Shown: positions 26,972-33,891 of the stretch, in pieces
How the letters are laid out: each line of letters starts with the position of its first letter
Numbering within the stretch: the stretch's first letter is position 1
NCBI GenBank assembly: GCA_963787895.1
Contig: CAWBEX010000008.1
Coordinates: 434,001-498,000 of the forward strand
Source of the DNA: Anderseniella sp963787895
GTDB taxonomy: Bacteria; Pseudomonadota; Alphaproteobacteria; Rhizobiales; Aestuariivirgaceae
DNA length: 64,000 bases
Direction: 5' to 3'
Made by a program: the position numbers and the translations under genes
The notes under the pieces: model-generated
Told to the model about the DNA's origin: nothing
Databases searched by the model: none
The model's input: only the letters and a program-made list of their open reading frames with translations

Positions 26972-27015
26972 CCTCCCGGGGTAGATTGCCTGAAAATCAG
27001 GCAACACCCCGGAGG
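26972..27015 (+). promoter_or_regulatory. Large hairpin covering the ribosome binding site of the ureohydrolase gene
   Basis: CCTCCCGGGGT (26972-26982) pairs, with one bulged C, to ACCCCGGAGG (27006-27015). Inside it TTGCCTGA (26986-26993) pairs perfectly with TCAGGCAA (26997-27004) around an AAA loop. The right arm contains the GGAGG Shine-Dalgarno of the next gene and is followed at once by TTTTC and then the ATG at 27022. The element could stop transcripts from glcB, hide the ribosome site, or act as an attenuator. No recognised riboswitch class fits by eye. Confidence 0.7.
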
Positions 27016-27021
27016 TTTTCC

Positions 27022-27993
27022 ATGGCGACCCGTTTCAACCAGCCACTTGGCGGCAATGACATGCCGCGCTTTGCCGGCCCTGCAACCATGATGCGGCTAC
27101 CCGCTGCAAAGTCGGCGCGCGGCCTCAACGTCTGTTTTGTTGGCGTGCCGATGGACATCGGCACCTCGAACCGCTCTGGCACCCGGCATGGTCCCCGCCA
27201 GATTCGTGCTGAAAGCTGCATGTTGCGCCCCTACAACATGGCCACTGGCGCTGCTCCTTTTGATTCACTTCAGATTGCCGACATCGGCGATATTGCCATC
27301 AACACCTTTGACCTGAAGAAGTCGGTCAAGCTTATCGAGAAGGCTTTTGACCGCATTCTTGCGCAAGACTGTATGCCGCTCACACTTGGTGGTGACCACA
27401 CGCTTACCTTGCCTATCTTGCGTGCCATGAAGAAAAAACACGGACCGGTGGCGCTGGTGCACATTGATGCCCATGCCGACATCAATGACGAGATGTTCGG
27501 TGAAAGGATTGCACATGGCACGCCGTTCCGCCGCGCGGTAGAAGAAGGATTGCTGGCCCAGGACAAGGTATTTCAGATCGGATTGCGCGGCACCGGCTAT
27601 GCGCCTGAGGACTTCGGCTGGCCGCGCCGTCAAGGCTTCACCGTGGTCACGGCCGAGGAATGCTGGCACAAATCCATGACCCCTCTGATGCAACAGGTCA
27701 GACAGAAGATTGGCAACCATCCTTGCTACCTGACTTATGACATTGACAGTCTGGACCCCGCCTTTGCGCCCGGCACCGGAACAGCTGAGATTGGCGGGCT
27801 GACCACCTGGCAGGCGCTGGAAATCATCCGCGGGTGCAGAGGGCTCAATCTGGTCGGTGGCGATCTGGTTGAGGTCTCACCGCCATATGACCCATCCGGC
27901 AACACGGCGCTGATTGGTGCAAACCTGCTTTACGAGATGCTTTGCGTGCTGCCAGGCGTGAAGTATGCAAGCACAGCAGACCAGGATCAGTAA
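27022..27993 (+). CDS. Agmatinase-family ureohydrolase
   Basis: A 323-residue binuclear-metal hydrolase of the arginase/agmatinase fold. Metal ligands are in GGDHT, HIDAHAD and DIDSLDPAFAPGTGT; the middle signature and the C-terminal GGDLVEVSPPYD are agmatinase-type rather than arginase-type. It probably cleaves agmatine or a guanidino acid (guanidinobutyrate, guanidinopropionate) to urea and an amine; the class also includes guanidine hydrolases. The start ATG at 27022 follows GGAGG inside a strong hairpin. The gene is about 100 bp upstream of the molybdoenzyme operon on the same strand, but no metabolic link is evident. Confidence 0.87.
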   Translation: MATRFNQPLGGNDMPRFAGPATMMRLPAAKSARGLNVCFVGVPMDIGTSNRSGTRHGPRQIRAESCMLRPYNMATGAAPFDSLQIADIGDIAINTFDLKKSVKLIEKAFDRILAQDCMPLTLGGDHTLTLPILRAMKKKHGPVALVHIDAHADINDEMFGERIAHGTPFRRAVEEGLLAQDKVFQIGLRGTGYAPEDFGWPRRQGFTVVTAEECWHKSMTPLMQQVRQKIGNHPCYLTYDIDSLDPAFAPGTGTAEIGGLTTWQALEIIRGCRGLNLVGGDLVEVSPPYDPSGNTALIGANLLYEMLCVLPGVKYASTADQDQ

Positions 27994-28098
27994 GAGATGA
28001 TCTGAAAAGCTGCTTCAGCACACACAATTGTGCTATTCGATTAGCTGAACAAGCAACATCTGCCGCAGGTCTGCCGCGTCACCTTGGCCCTGTGCAAC

Positions 28099-28788
28099 AT
28101 GTTACCGTCCACCTATGGTGGCTCGCAACAGCAGAACATCAGAAGAGACAAGAGTTTGCGCTCAATCAGGGTCAATGCCATCGCCGACTATGCTGTTACC
28201 AATGCGGCAACCTGGTTGCAGGTGCCGCCGCAGGCCGTTGAGATGGTGCCCGCTCCTGTCGGGATGCAGCCCAATGGGTTCATTCAGGCAAATTGGCAGG
28301 ACCGTCCATATGGTCAGTTGTCTACCCTGGAGGCCCAGTCGGTGCATGACGGCTCGATGCTGGCCGTGCGCTTGAGGTGGGCCTCGGTCAAACCGGAAAC
28401 CGGCAGCCGCGACGGCTTCCCTGATGGTGCCGCGATTGCATTTCCCGTCAAGGGAGAGCCGGTTCTGTGGTCCATGGGCAATGAGGAAGAGCCGGTCCAG
28501 TTCATTCAGTGGCGCGCGCTTAAGAACGAGATCCGGTCGGTTGTTGCCTGGGGTATTGGTTCATCAGTGCCCGGCACAGAAGTCGCCGAGAGCGTGACGG
28601 CCGGGTGGTCACAGGGATATTGGACAATTGTAATGTTACGCACCCTTGCAGGTGGTGTAGAAGCAGCTACCCTTGTGCCGGGCAAGGTTTCACAGATTGG
28701 CTTTGCCGTATGGAACGGCTCCAACGAGGAGCGGGCTGGCATCAAGGCTGTGTCGGTTGACTGGACACCCTTTGAAATTGAAGCTTGA
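28099..28788 (+). CDS. Type II DMSO reductase family heme b subunit (gamma), start uncertain
   Basis: About 229 residues with the ethylbenzene-dehydrogenase/DMS-dehydrogenase gamma fold, which holds one heme b with Met/Lys ligands. Visible family features are PFGMQPNGFIQANW-like strands, the FPVKGEPVLWSMGNEEEPV segment and the C-terminal GFAVWNGSNEERAGIKAVSVDW, whose Lys is the likely heme ligand. Known homologues have a Sec signal peptide; none is visible here. No good ribosome site precedes the ATG at 28099, and a TTG at 28156 is an alternative start. The TGA is 16 bp before the beta subunit, so it is the first gene of the gamma-beta-alpha-chaperone operon. Confidence 0.75.
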   Translation: MLPSTYGGSQQQNIRRDKSLRSIRVNAIADYAVTNAATWLQVPPQAVEMVPAPVGMQPNGFIQANWQDRPYGQLSTLEAQSVHDGSMLAVRLRWASVKPETGSRDGFPDGAAIAFPVKGEPVLWSMGNEEEPVQFIQWRALKNEIRSVVAWGIGSSVPGTEVAESVTAGWSQGYWTIVMLRTLAGGVEAATLVPGKVSQIGFAVWNGSNEERAGIKAVSVDWTPFEIEA

Positions 28789-28804
28789 AGGAGCAACAAG
28801 TCCC

Positions 28805-29899
28805 ATGAGCAATCGCCAGGTGGCAATGGTCATCGACCTCAACAAGTGCATTGGCTGTCAGACTTGCACAGTTGCCTGCAAGACAAACTGGACCTCCGGC
28901 GAAGGCCAGGAAGGCATGTGGTTCAATCAGGTCTACACAGCGCCCGGGCACGGCACTCCGAAGGACTGGGAGCAGATGGGTGGTGGCTTCAAGGCAGGTG
29001 AGCCGCAAAGGGGAGTGCGCCCGAAGCAGGCTGACTTTGGTGAAGGCTTCGAGTTGAACTACAAGGAGGCGCTGTTCTCGGGTGTTGGTAACGAGACGCT
29101 TAAGCCAATCGGAGATGAGCCCGAATGGGGCATGAACTGGGATGAGGACGTCGGCGCCGGCGATTATCCCAATTCGTATTATTTCTACATTCCACGAATA
29201 TGTAACCACTGCACAAAGCCAGCATGCATGGAAGCTTGCCCGCGCGGTGCCATCTTCAAGCGCGAAGAAGACGGCATCGTCATCATAAATGAAGACCATT
29301 GTCGTGGATTGCGATTTTGCCAGTCAGCTTGTCCGTATAAGGAGATTTACTACAACCACGTCACCGGTCATGCACAGAAGTGCGTATTTTGCTTGCCTCG
29401 CATCGAGCAGGGTGTAGCCACCGCGTGTTCACGCCAGTGCCCGGGCCGTGTGCGCTTCCTTGGTTTCCTCGAAGACGTGGACGGACCCATCCACAAGCTG
29501 GTCAACGAATACAAGGTGGCGTTGCCATTGCACCCCGAGTATGAGACCGAGCCAAACGTATTCTACATTCCGCCGCTTTCGCCGGAGAAGTTCGACGATG
29601 ATGGTAATCCGACCGGTGAAGACCGTATTCCTCTGGAGTATCTTGAAAGCCTGTTCGGACCTGCCGTTGGACCTGCGCTGGAAAAGATAAAGGCTGAACG
29701 CGCCAGGAAGCAGGCCGGCGAGCCTTCCGGCCTGATGGATACGCTTATCTCCAAGAACTTTCTCGACCTGTTCGGCCCATTCAGAAACCATCCGAAAGAC
29801 GTCGAGAAGATTGCTACCGAGCTTGAACGCGAGCCGATCATTACGCCTCCTGCCATCGAAGTGTCCTACAGGGGTCCGGGGGGGTCCAGTCAGGGATGA
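28805..29899 (+). CDS. Type II DMSO reductase family iron-sulfur subunit (beta, NarH-like)
   Basis: A 364-residue four-cluster ferredoxin-like subunit carrying electrons between the molybdenum subunit and the heme subunit. Four cysteine groups occur in order: CIGCQTCTVACK (about 17-28), CNHCTKPACMEACPRG, CRGLRFCQSACPYK, and KCVFC with CSRQCPG. The third group has Leu where NarH has Trp and where Cys occurs in ordinary four-cluster relatives, so that cluster is probably a [3Fe-4S]. AAGGAGC at about 28788 precedes the ATG. The TGA overlaps the alpha ATG (ATGA). It lacks a signal peptide and would be exported with the Tat-targeted alpha subunit, as in the DdhAB and EbdAB type. Confidence 0.88.
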   Translation: MSNRQVAMVIDLNKCIGCQTCTVACKTNWTSGEGQEGMWFNQVYTAPGHGTPKDWEQMGGGFKAGEPQRGVRPKQADFGEGFELNYKEALFSGVGNETLKPIGDEPEWGMNWDEDVGAGDYPNSYYFYIPRICNHCTKPACMEACPRGAIFKREEDGIVIINEDHCRGLRFCQSACPYKEIYYNHVTGHAQKCVFCLPRIEQGVATACSRQCPGRVRFLGFLEDVDGPIHKLVNEYKVALPLHPEYETEPNVFYIPPLSPEKFDDDGNPTGEDRIPLEYLESLFGPAVGPALEKIKAERARKQAGEPSGLMDTLISKNFLDLFGPFRNHPKDVEKIATELEREPIITPPAIEVSYRGPGGSSQG

Positions 29900-32784
29900 G
29901 TGCAAGCGGGTTCACGCGGCGGAGTTTTCTCAAGGCAGGCGCTGCGCTGGCAGGCACGCTGGCGCTGCCCGACTTTATCACTACCTCGGGGCAGAGTCTG
30001 GCAGCTCTGGCCGGCTCACGGCCACCTGACTACAAGAAGATCGTTGATATCTACCGCAACAAGTGGACCTGGGACAAAACTGTTCGCGGCACACACCTGA
30101 TCAATTGCTGGTATCAGGCTCATTGCGCATTTGACGTGTATGTGCGCGACGGCATCGTGTTCCGCGAAGAGCAGGCCGCCGATTATCCGCAGCTCAATGA
30201 AGACGTGCCGGACATGAACCCGCGCGGTTGTCAGAAGGGGTGTTCGTTCTCCAAGCGGATGTACGAGGAATCGCGCGTACGTTATCCACTGAAGCAGACC
30301 GGTGAACGCGGCTCTGGTGAATGGGCCAGAGTCACCTGGGACGAGGCTTTGGATGACATCGCTGACAAGTTCCTCGACACGGTTACAGTTGATGGCACCG
30401 ATACCGTAATCTGGGACATGGGGCCGGATATCAATGTTGGTGCCGCAAATGCCGGTCAGGCGCGATTTGCCCAATTGACCCATTCCATATCGCTGGATTC
30501 AAATTCGTCCAATGGCGACGGTCATCGCGGTGCGTTTGAGACCTTCGGCAACATCTACATGGATCGCTCAATCGAGGATTACTTCTATTCGGATGTTATC
30601 CTCATCTGGGGCGCCAACCCGATCGTGACTTCCATTCCAAACGCCCACTTCTTTACTGAGGCCCGCTATAACGGCACTCGTATAGTGTGTATCGCGCCGG
30701 ACTATTCACCTTCTGCCATCAAGGCCGACTTGTGGGTGCCCCTGGCACCTGGAACCGACGCGGCTCTGGCGCTGGCTGTCGCACGCGAGATTATGTTTGG
30801 TGGGCACGTCGATGAAAACTTCGTTGCCGAACAAACCGACCTGCCGCTGCTGGTGCGCACAGATAACGGCAAGTTGCTTACTGAAAAGGATCTGAAGGGC
30901 GGGCGCAGCGACCGCTATCAGTTGATAGACAAGACACGTGGGCCAACCACCGCCCCGGCCAAGTCGTTGAAGCTTGGCATTGTTGAACCCGTTCTGGACG
31001 TAGATACTCAGCTTGAAACCCTGGGCGGGGAACCGATCGCGGTGCGGTCGGTCTACTCTATGTTGAAGCAGCGGCTGGAACCCTACACCTTCGAAGCCGT
31101 GTCAAAGATGACCGGTACACCAGTAAAGGTGATTGAGAAGTTCGCCCGTCTGTGTATCGGGGCCAAGGCGCTGTCCAATGTATCCGGCAGCTCGATGAAC
31201 AAGTACTTCCATGGTAACCTGACCGAGCGTGCAATGATCCTGATCTGGGCATTGCGCGGCCAGATGGGCAGGCCCGGTGCCGGATACTCGGCCTTCGCCT
31301 TTTTGGCGAATGACGGCTGGGAGGATTATGTTTCTGGCTTCCGCAATGGTGACCGGATGAAGTTCGGCACTGACATCGGTCTGGATCTGCTGACCGACCT
31401 CGCCGCCGGTGATACCGCGGAAATGTTTTTCAAGAAGCTTGGCTACAATTCCTTTAACGACATTGGCGGCAACCTGCCAGTGTGGACCTCGGCAGCTTTG
31501 TTCTGGCAGGTCCATGGCGGGGTATTGGAGCTCGCAGAGTCAGCAGACAAATGGGTACCGAACCTTAAAAAGCCGGTACGTGATGCTGTTGGTGAAGCGT
31601 TGGACAAGCACTGGCTGCCGTTGCAGCCGCCGGCGGGAAAAGACCCGCGCATCATGTTCCACTACTGCTCGAACCCGCTCCGGTCCGTGCGTGGCTCACA
31701 GAAGCTGACTGAGGTGCTTTGGCCAAAGCTGAAGCTGTCTGTTTGCATAGACTTCCGCATGTCATCGACGGCGATGATGGCGGATTACATCCTGCCCGCA
31801 GCGGCCTGGTACGAGACTACTGACCACAAATGGGTCACCCCGCTTGTGCCGTTCAACCATGTGACCAACAAGGCGGTCGAGCCGCTGGGTGAAGCCAAGC
31901 CTGACTTCTGGATTTTCACGATGCTGACCAAGCACATCCAGAAGCGCGCACGGGAACGAGGCTTGTCCATGATTGTCTCGCATCTCGGCAAGGATATTCA
32001 TCTCGACAGATTGTATGACGACATGACCATGGACGGCCGCTTCATGGAGGATGATAGTGAAAAAGCAGCTGGAGCCATTATCGAAGCATCCAGCAACCTG
32101 TCACACGTTTCGTGGGAAGAGCAGAAGGAAAAGGGCTATGCCCGGTACAATTCCATCGGCATTTCACCACTGGCGATCGGAAACGCTGGCAAGCTGGAAG
32201 AGGGTAAAGCGTTCATTCCGCTGACCTATCACATCCACGACAAGCTGCCGTATCCTACTCAGACCCGGCGAATTCAGTTCTACCTCGATCATGATCTGTA
32301 TCTGGAGCATGACGAACACCTGCCTACCTTCAAGGAGCCGCCAAAGATGGGTGGCGACTATCCGCTGATGATGACTGGCGGTCACTCGCGATGGTCGATC
32401 CATGGGGTGTGGCGTGATAACCGGCTCATGAACCGGCTCAATCGCGGTCAACCCTACATCATGATTGGCATCAAGGATGCTGCTGAGCGCGACATTGCAG
32501 ATGGAGACTGGGTTCGTTGCCACAACGATGTTGGTGAATTTGAGATCCGCGTAAAGGTGACCCATGCCATGCGGCCGGGGCAGGTTTTCATGTATCACGC
32601 ATGGGAAAATTACCAGTTCTCGGGTGTTGGGACGCCTCGTGAGGTATCGCCTTCGCCGGTCAACCCGGTGGAGTTGGCAGGTGATCATCCGCATTTAAAG
32701 GTAGGAATGCTGGAAGGACAACCCAATTCGTTTGACCGCGATACGCGAATTGAAATGACCCGGATACCAGGCCCGGCGCAATGA
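29896..32784 (+). CDS. Type II DMSO reductase family molybdopterin oxidoreductase (alpha)
   Basis: A 962-residue bis-MGD catalytic subunit. The N-terminus has a twin-arginine signal (TRRSFLKAG), so the mature enzyme is periplasmic. The FS0 ligands appear as His67, Cys71, Cys77 and Cys112, a His-first pattern of the NarG/DdhA/EbdA/SerA/ClrA group. Asp201 in HSISLDSN is the probable Mo ligand by position. Later segments (IWGANPIVTSIPNAHFFTEARYNGTRIV, APDYSPSAIKADLW, GGHSRWSIHGVWRDN) follow the family. Relatives oxidise dimethyl sulfide or hydrocarbons, or reduce nitrate, selenate or chlorate; sequence alone does not name the substrate. It overlaps beta and the chaperone gene by 4 bp each. Confidence 0.9.
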   Translation: MSASGFTRRSFLKAGAALAGTLALPDFITTSGQSLAALAGSRPPDYKKIVDIYRNKWTWDKTVRGTHLINCWYQAHCAFDVYVRDGIVFREEQAADYPQLNEDVPDMNPRGCQKGCSFSKRMYEESRVRYPLKQTGERGSGEWARVTWDEALDDIADKFLDTVTVDGTDTVIWDMGPDINVGAANAGQARFAQLTHSISLDSNSSNGDGHRGAFETFGNIYMDRSIEDYFYSDVILIWGANPIVTSIPNAHFFTEARYNGTRIVCIAPDYSPSAIKADLWVPLAPGTDAALALAVAREIMFGGHVDENFVAEQTDLPLLVRTDNGKLLTEKDLKGGRSDRYQLIDKTRGPTTAPAKSLKLGIVEPVLDVDTQLETLGGEPIAVRSVYSMLKQRLEPYTFEAVSKMTGTPVKVIEKFARLCIGAKALSNVSGSSMNKYFHGNLTERAMILIWALRGQMGRPGAGYSAFAFLANDGWEDYVSGFRNGDRMKFGTDIGLDLLTDLAAGDTAEMFFKKLGYNSFNDIGGNLPVWTSAALFWQVHGGVLELAESADKWVPNLKKPVRDAVGEALDKHWLPLQPPAGKDPRIMFHYCSNPLRSVRGSQKLTEVLWPKLKLSVCIDFRMSSTAMMADYILPAAAWYETTDHKWVTPLVPFNHVTNKAVEPLGEAKPDFWIFTMLTKHIQKRARERGLSMIVSHLGKDIHLDRLYDDMTMDGRFMEDDSEKAAGAIIEASSNLSHVSWEEQKEKGYARYNSIGISPLAIGNAGKLEEGKAFIPLTYHIHDKLPYPTQTRRIQFYLDHDLYLEHDEHLPTFKEPPKMGGDYPLMMTGGHSRWSIHGVWRDNRLMNRLNRGQPYIMIGIKDAAERDIADGDWVRCHNDVGEFEIRVKVTHAMRPGQVFMYHAWENYQFSGVGTPREVSPSPVNPVELAGDHPHLKVGMLEGQPNSFDRDTRIEMTRIPGPAQ

Positions 32785-33299
32785 CCCCGCTTGAACGCAG
32801 TACGGTTTATGCCGGGTTGGCTGCTGCCTTTCGCACGCCCGATGGCGGCACGGATGTGCTTGATCCCGCGTTGATACCGCAGCCTCCTGATGATCGGGGC
32901 AAGAGTTTCATGGAGGCTTTTGAACCGTCAGTTTCAAAAGCGGCGGTCTCGCTGCATGCTTCGTCACATGTGGAGCGTGAGCAAACCGACCTCTACCAGG
33001 AAATGATCCGCTGGTATGCGCATTTTGGCCTGAAGCGAAAAGACGGAGGCGAGTTGCCGGATCACGTATCGGTCATGCTTGGTTTCATGCAGTTTCTAAC
33101 TGCACAGGAACATGCAAATTCCTCCGATGAGGAAGTGCTTGGAAACCTGCACAAGGCACAAGCTGACTTTCTGGCAAGGCACCTGCTGCCGTTGGCTGAG
33201 GCACTGGTAGCCAAAACCCAAAGCAGCCAGCCGCGCTACCGCGCGCTTCCGGTAGCGTTGACCAGTTTTGTGCGAGAGGAAATCGCCAGCCTTACCTGA
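32781..33299 (+). CDS. TorD/DmsD/NarJ-family molybdoenzyme chaperone (delta)
   Basis: A 172-residue cytosolic helical protein with the family landmarks YAGLAAAFRTPD at the start, HVEREQTDLYQEMIRWYAHFGLKR, and the core motif GELPDHVSVMLGFMQFL. Such chaperones bind the Tat signal and assist cofactor insertion before export. Its ATG overlaps the alpha TGA (ATGA at 32781). The 3' end overlaps the convergent soxG by 8 bp, so the two operons meet tail to tail without spacer. It is most like the DdhD/EbdD/SerB-type delta proteins. Confidence 0.85.
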   Translation: MTPLERSTVYAGLAAAFRTPDGGTDVLDPALIPQPPDDRGKSFMEAFEPSVSKAAVSLHASSHVEREQTDLYQEMIRWYAHFGLKRKDGGELPDHVSVMLGFMQFLTAQEHANSSDEEVLGNLHKAQADFLARHLLPLAEALVAKTQSSQPRYRALPVALTSFVREEIASLT

Positions 33300-33891
33300 C
33301 CTCGTAACCCCATTCCAGCGCAAGCTCGGTCAGGCCCAGCCAGAAACCCTCGGCAAAGCTGCGAAACACGCTCAATTCGAAGCTGTCTGCACCGGTACAG
33401 GCGATCAGCACACCGACATGGCTGATTTGTGTGGCAGCACACATTCCCGGCTTGAATGAACCAGGGCGAAGGTCAACGGGTGAACCCTTTGCCAGCACAT
33501 CGCGGGCGCGCGAACCGGACAGGCGTAGCACGATGCGTCCGTGAGACTGGTCCGTCACCGCTGCGAGGTGTGACAGTTTGGCTTCCATTTTGGCGCACAG
33601 ATCACTTGTTGATGAAGATATGGCAAGCCACTGGTCCGGGGCGTTGCCATGCATGGCCACACCTCTGGCCGAAGCCGATGTACCCATGCCAGGCAGGTTT
33701 ATGCCAAACTCCTTTTGCAGGGTATTGGCTAGTGAGCGCGACTTGCCCTTGGCTGCAATCACTGAAACCACCGAGCACGGATGAACCAGCGACAACGACA
33801 CCCCTGGACCTTCTGGCAAGGAGCGGCCAAAGCGGCCGGCCACAAGCACGTCCTCAAGCGCAGATGTCTGCATCAGGTTTGCCACAGCCAT
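33292..33891 (-). CDS. soxG: Sarcosine oxidase gamma subunit
   Basis: A 199-residue subunit of heterotetrameric sarcosine oxidase with a GcvT-like fold. The pattern DQWLAISSSTSDLCAKMEAKL, DQSHGRIVLRLSGSRARDVLAKGSPVDLRPGSFKPGMCAATQISHVGVLI is characteristic. The ATG shares one base with the soxA stop (TGATG). It is the last gene of soxBDAG. The 3' end runs 8 bp into the molybdoenzyme chaperone gene on the other strand. Confidence 0.93.
   Translation of the reverse strand: MAVANLMQTSALEDVLVAGRFGRSLPEGPGVSLSLVHPCSVVSVIAAKGKSRSLANTLQKEFGINLPGMGTSASARGVAMHGNAPDQWLAISSSTSDLCAKMEAKLSHLAAVTDQSHGRIVLRLSGSRARDVLAKGSPVDLRPGSFKPGMCAATQISHVGVLIACTGADSFELSVFRSFAEGFWLGLTELALEWGYEVR

Noticed and set aside
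27022..27993. Naming the ureohydrolase speB
   Set aside because: Agmatinase, guanidinobutyrase and guanidine hydrolase share these motifs; specificity cannot be read by eye.
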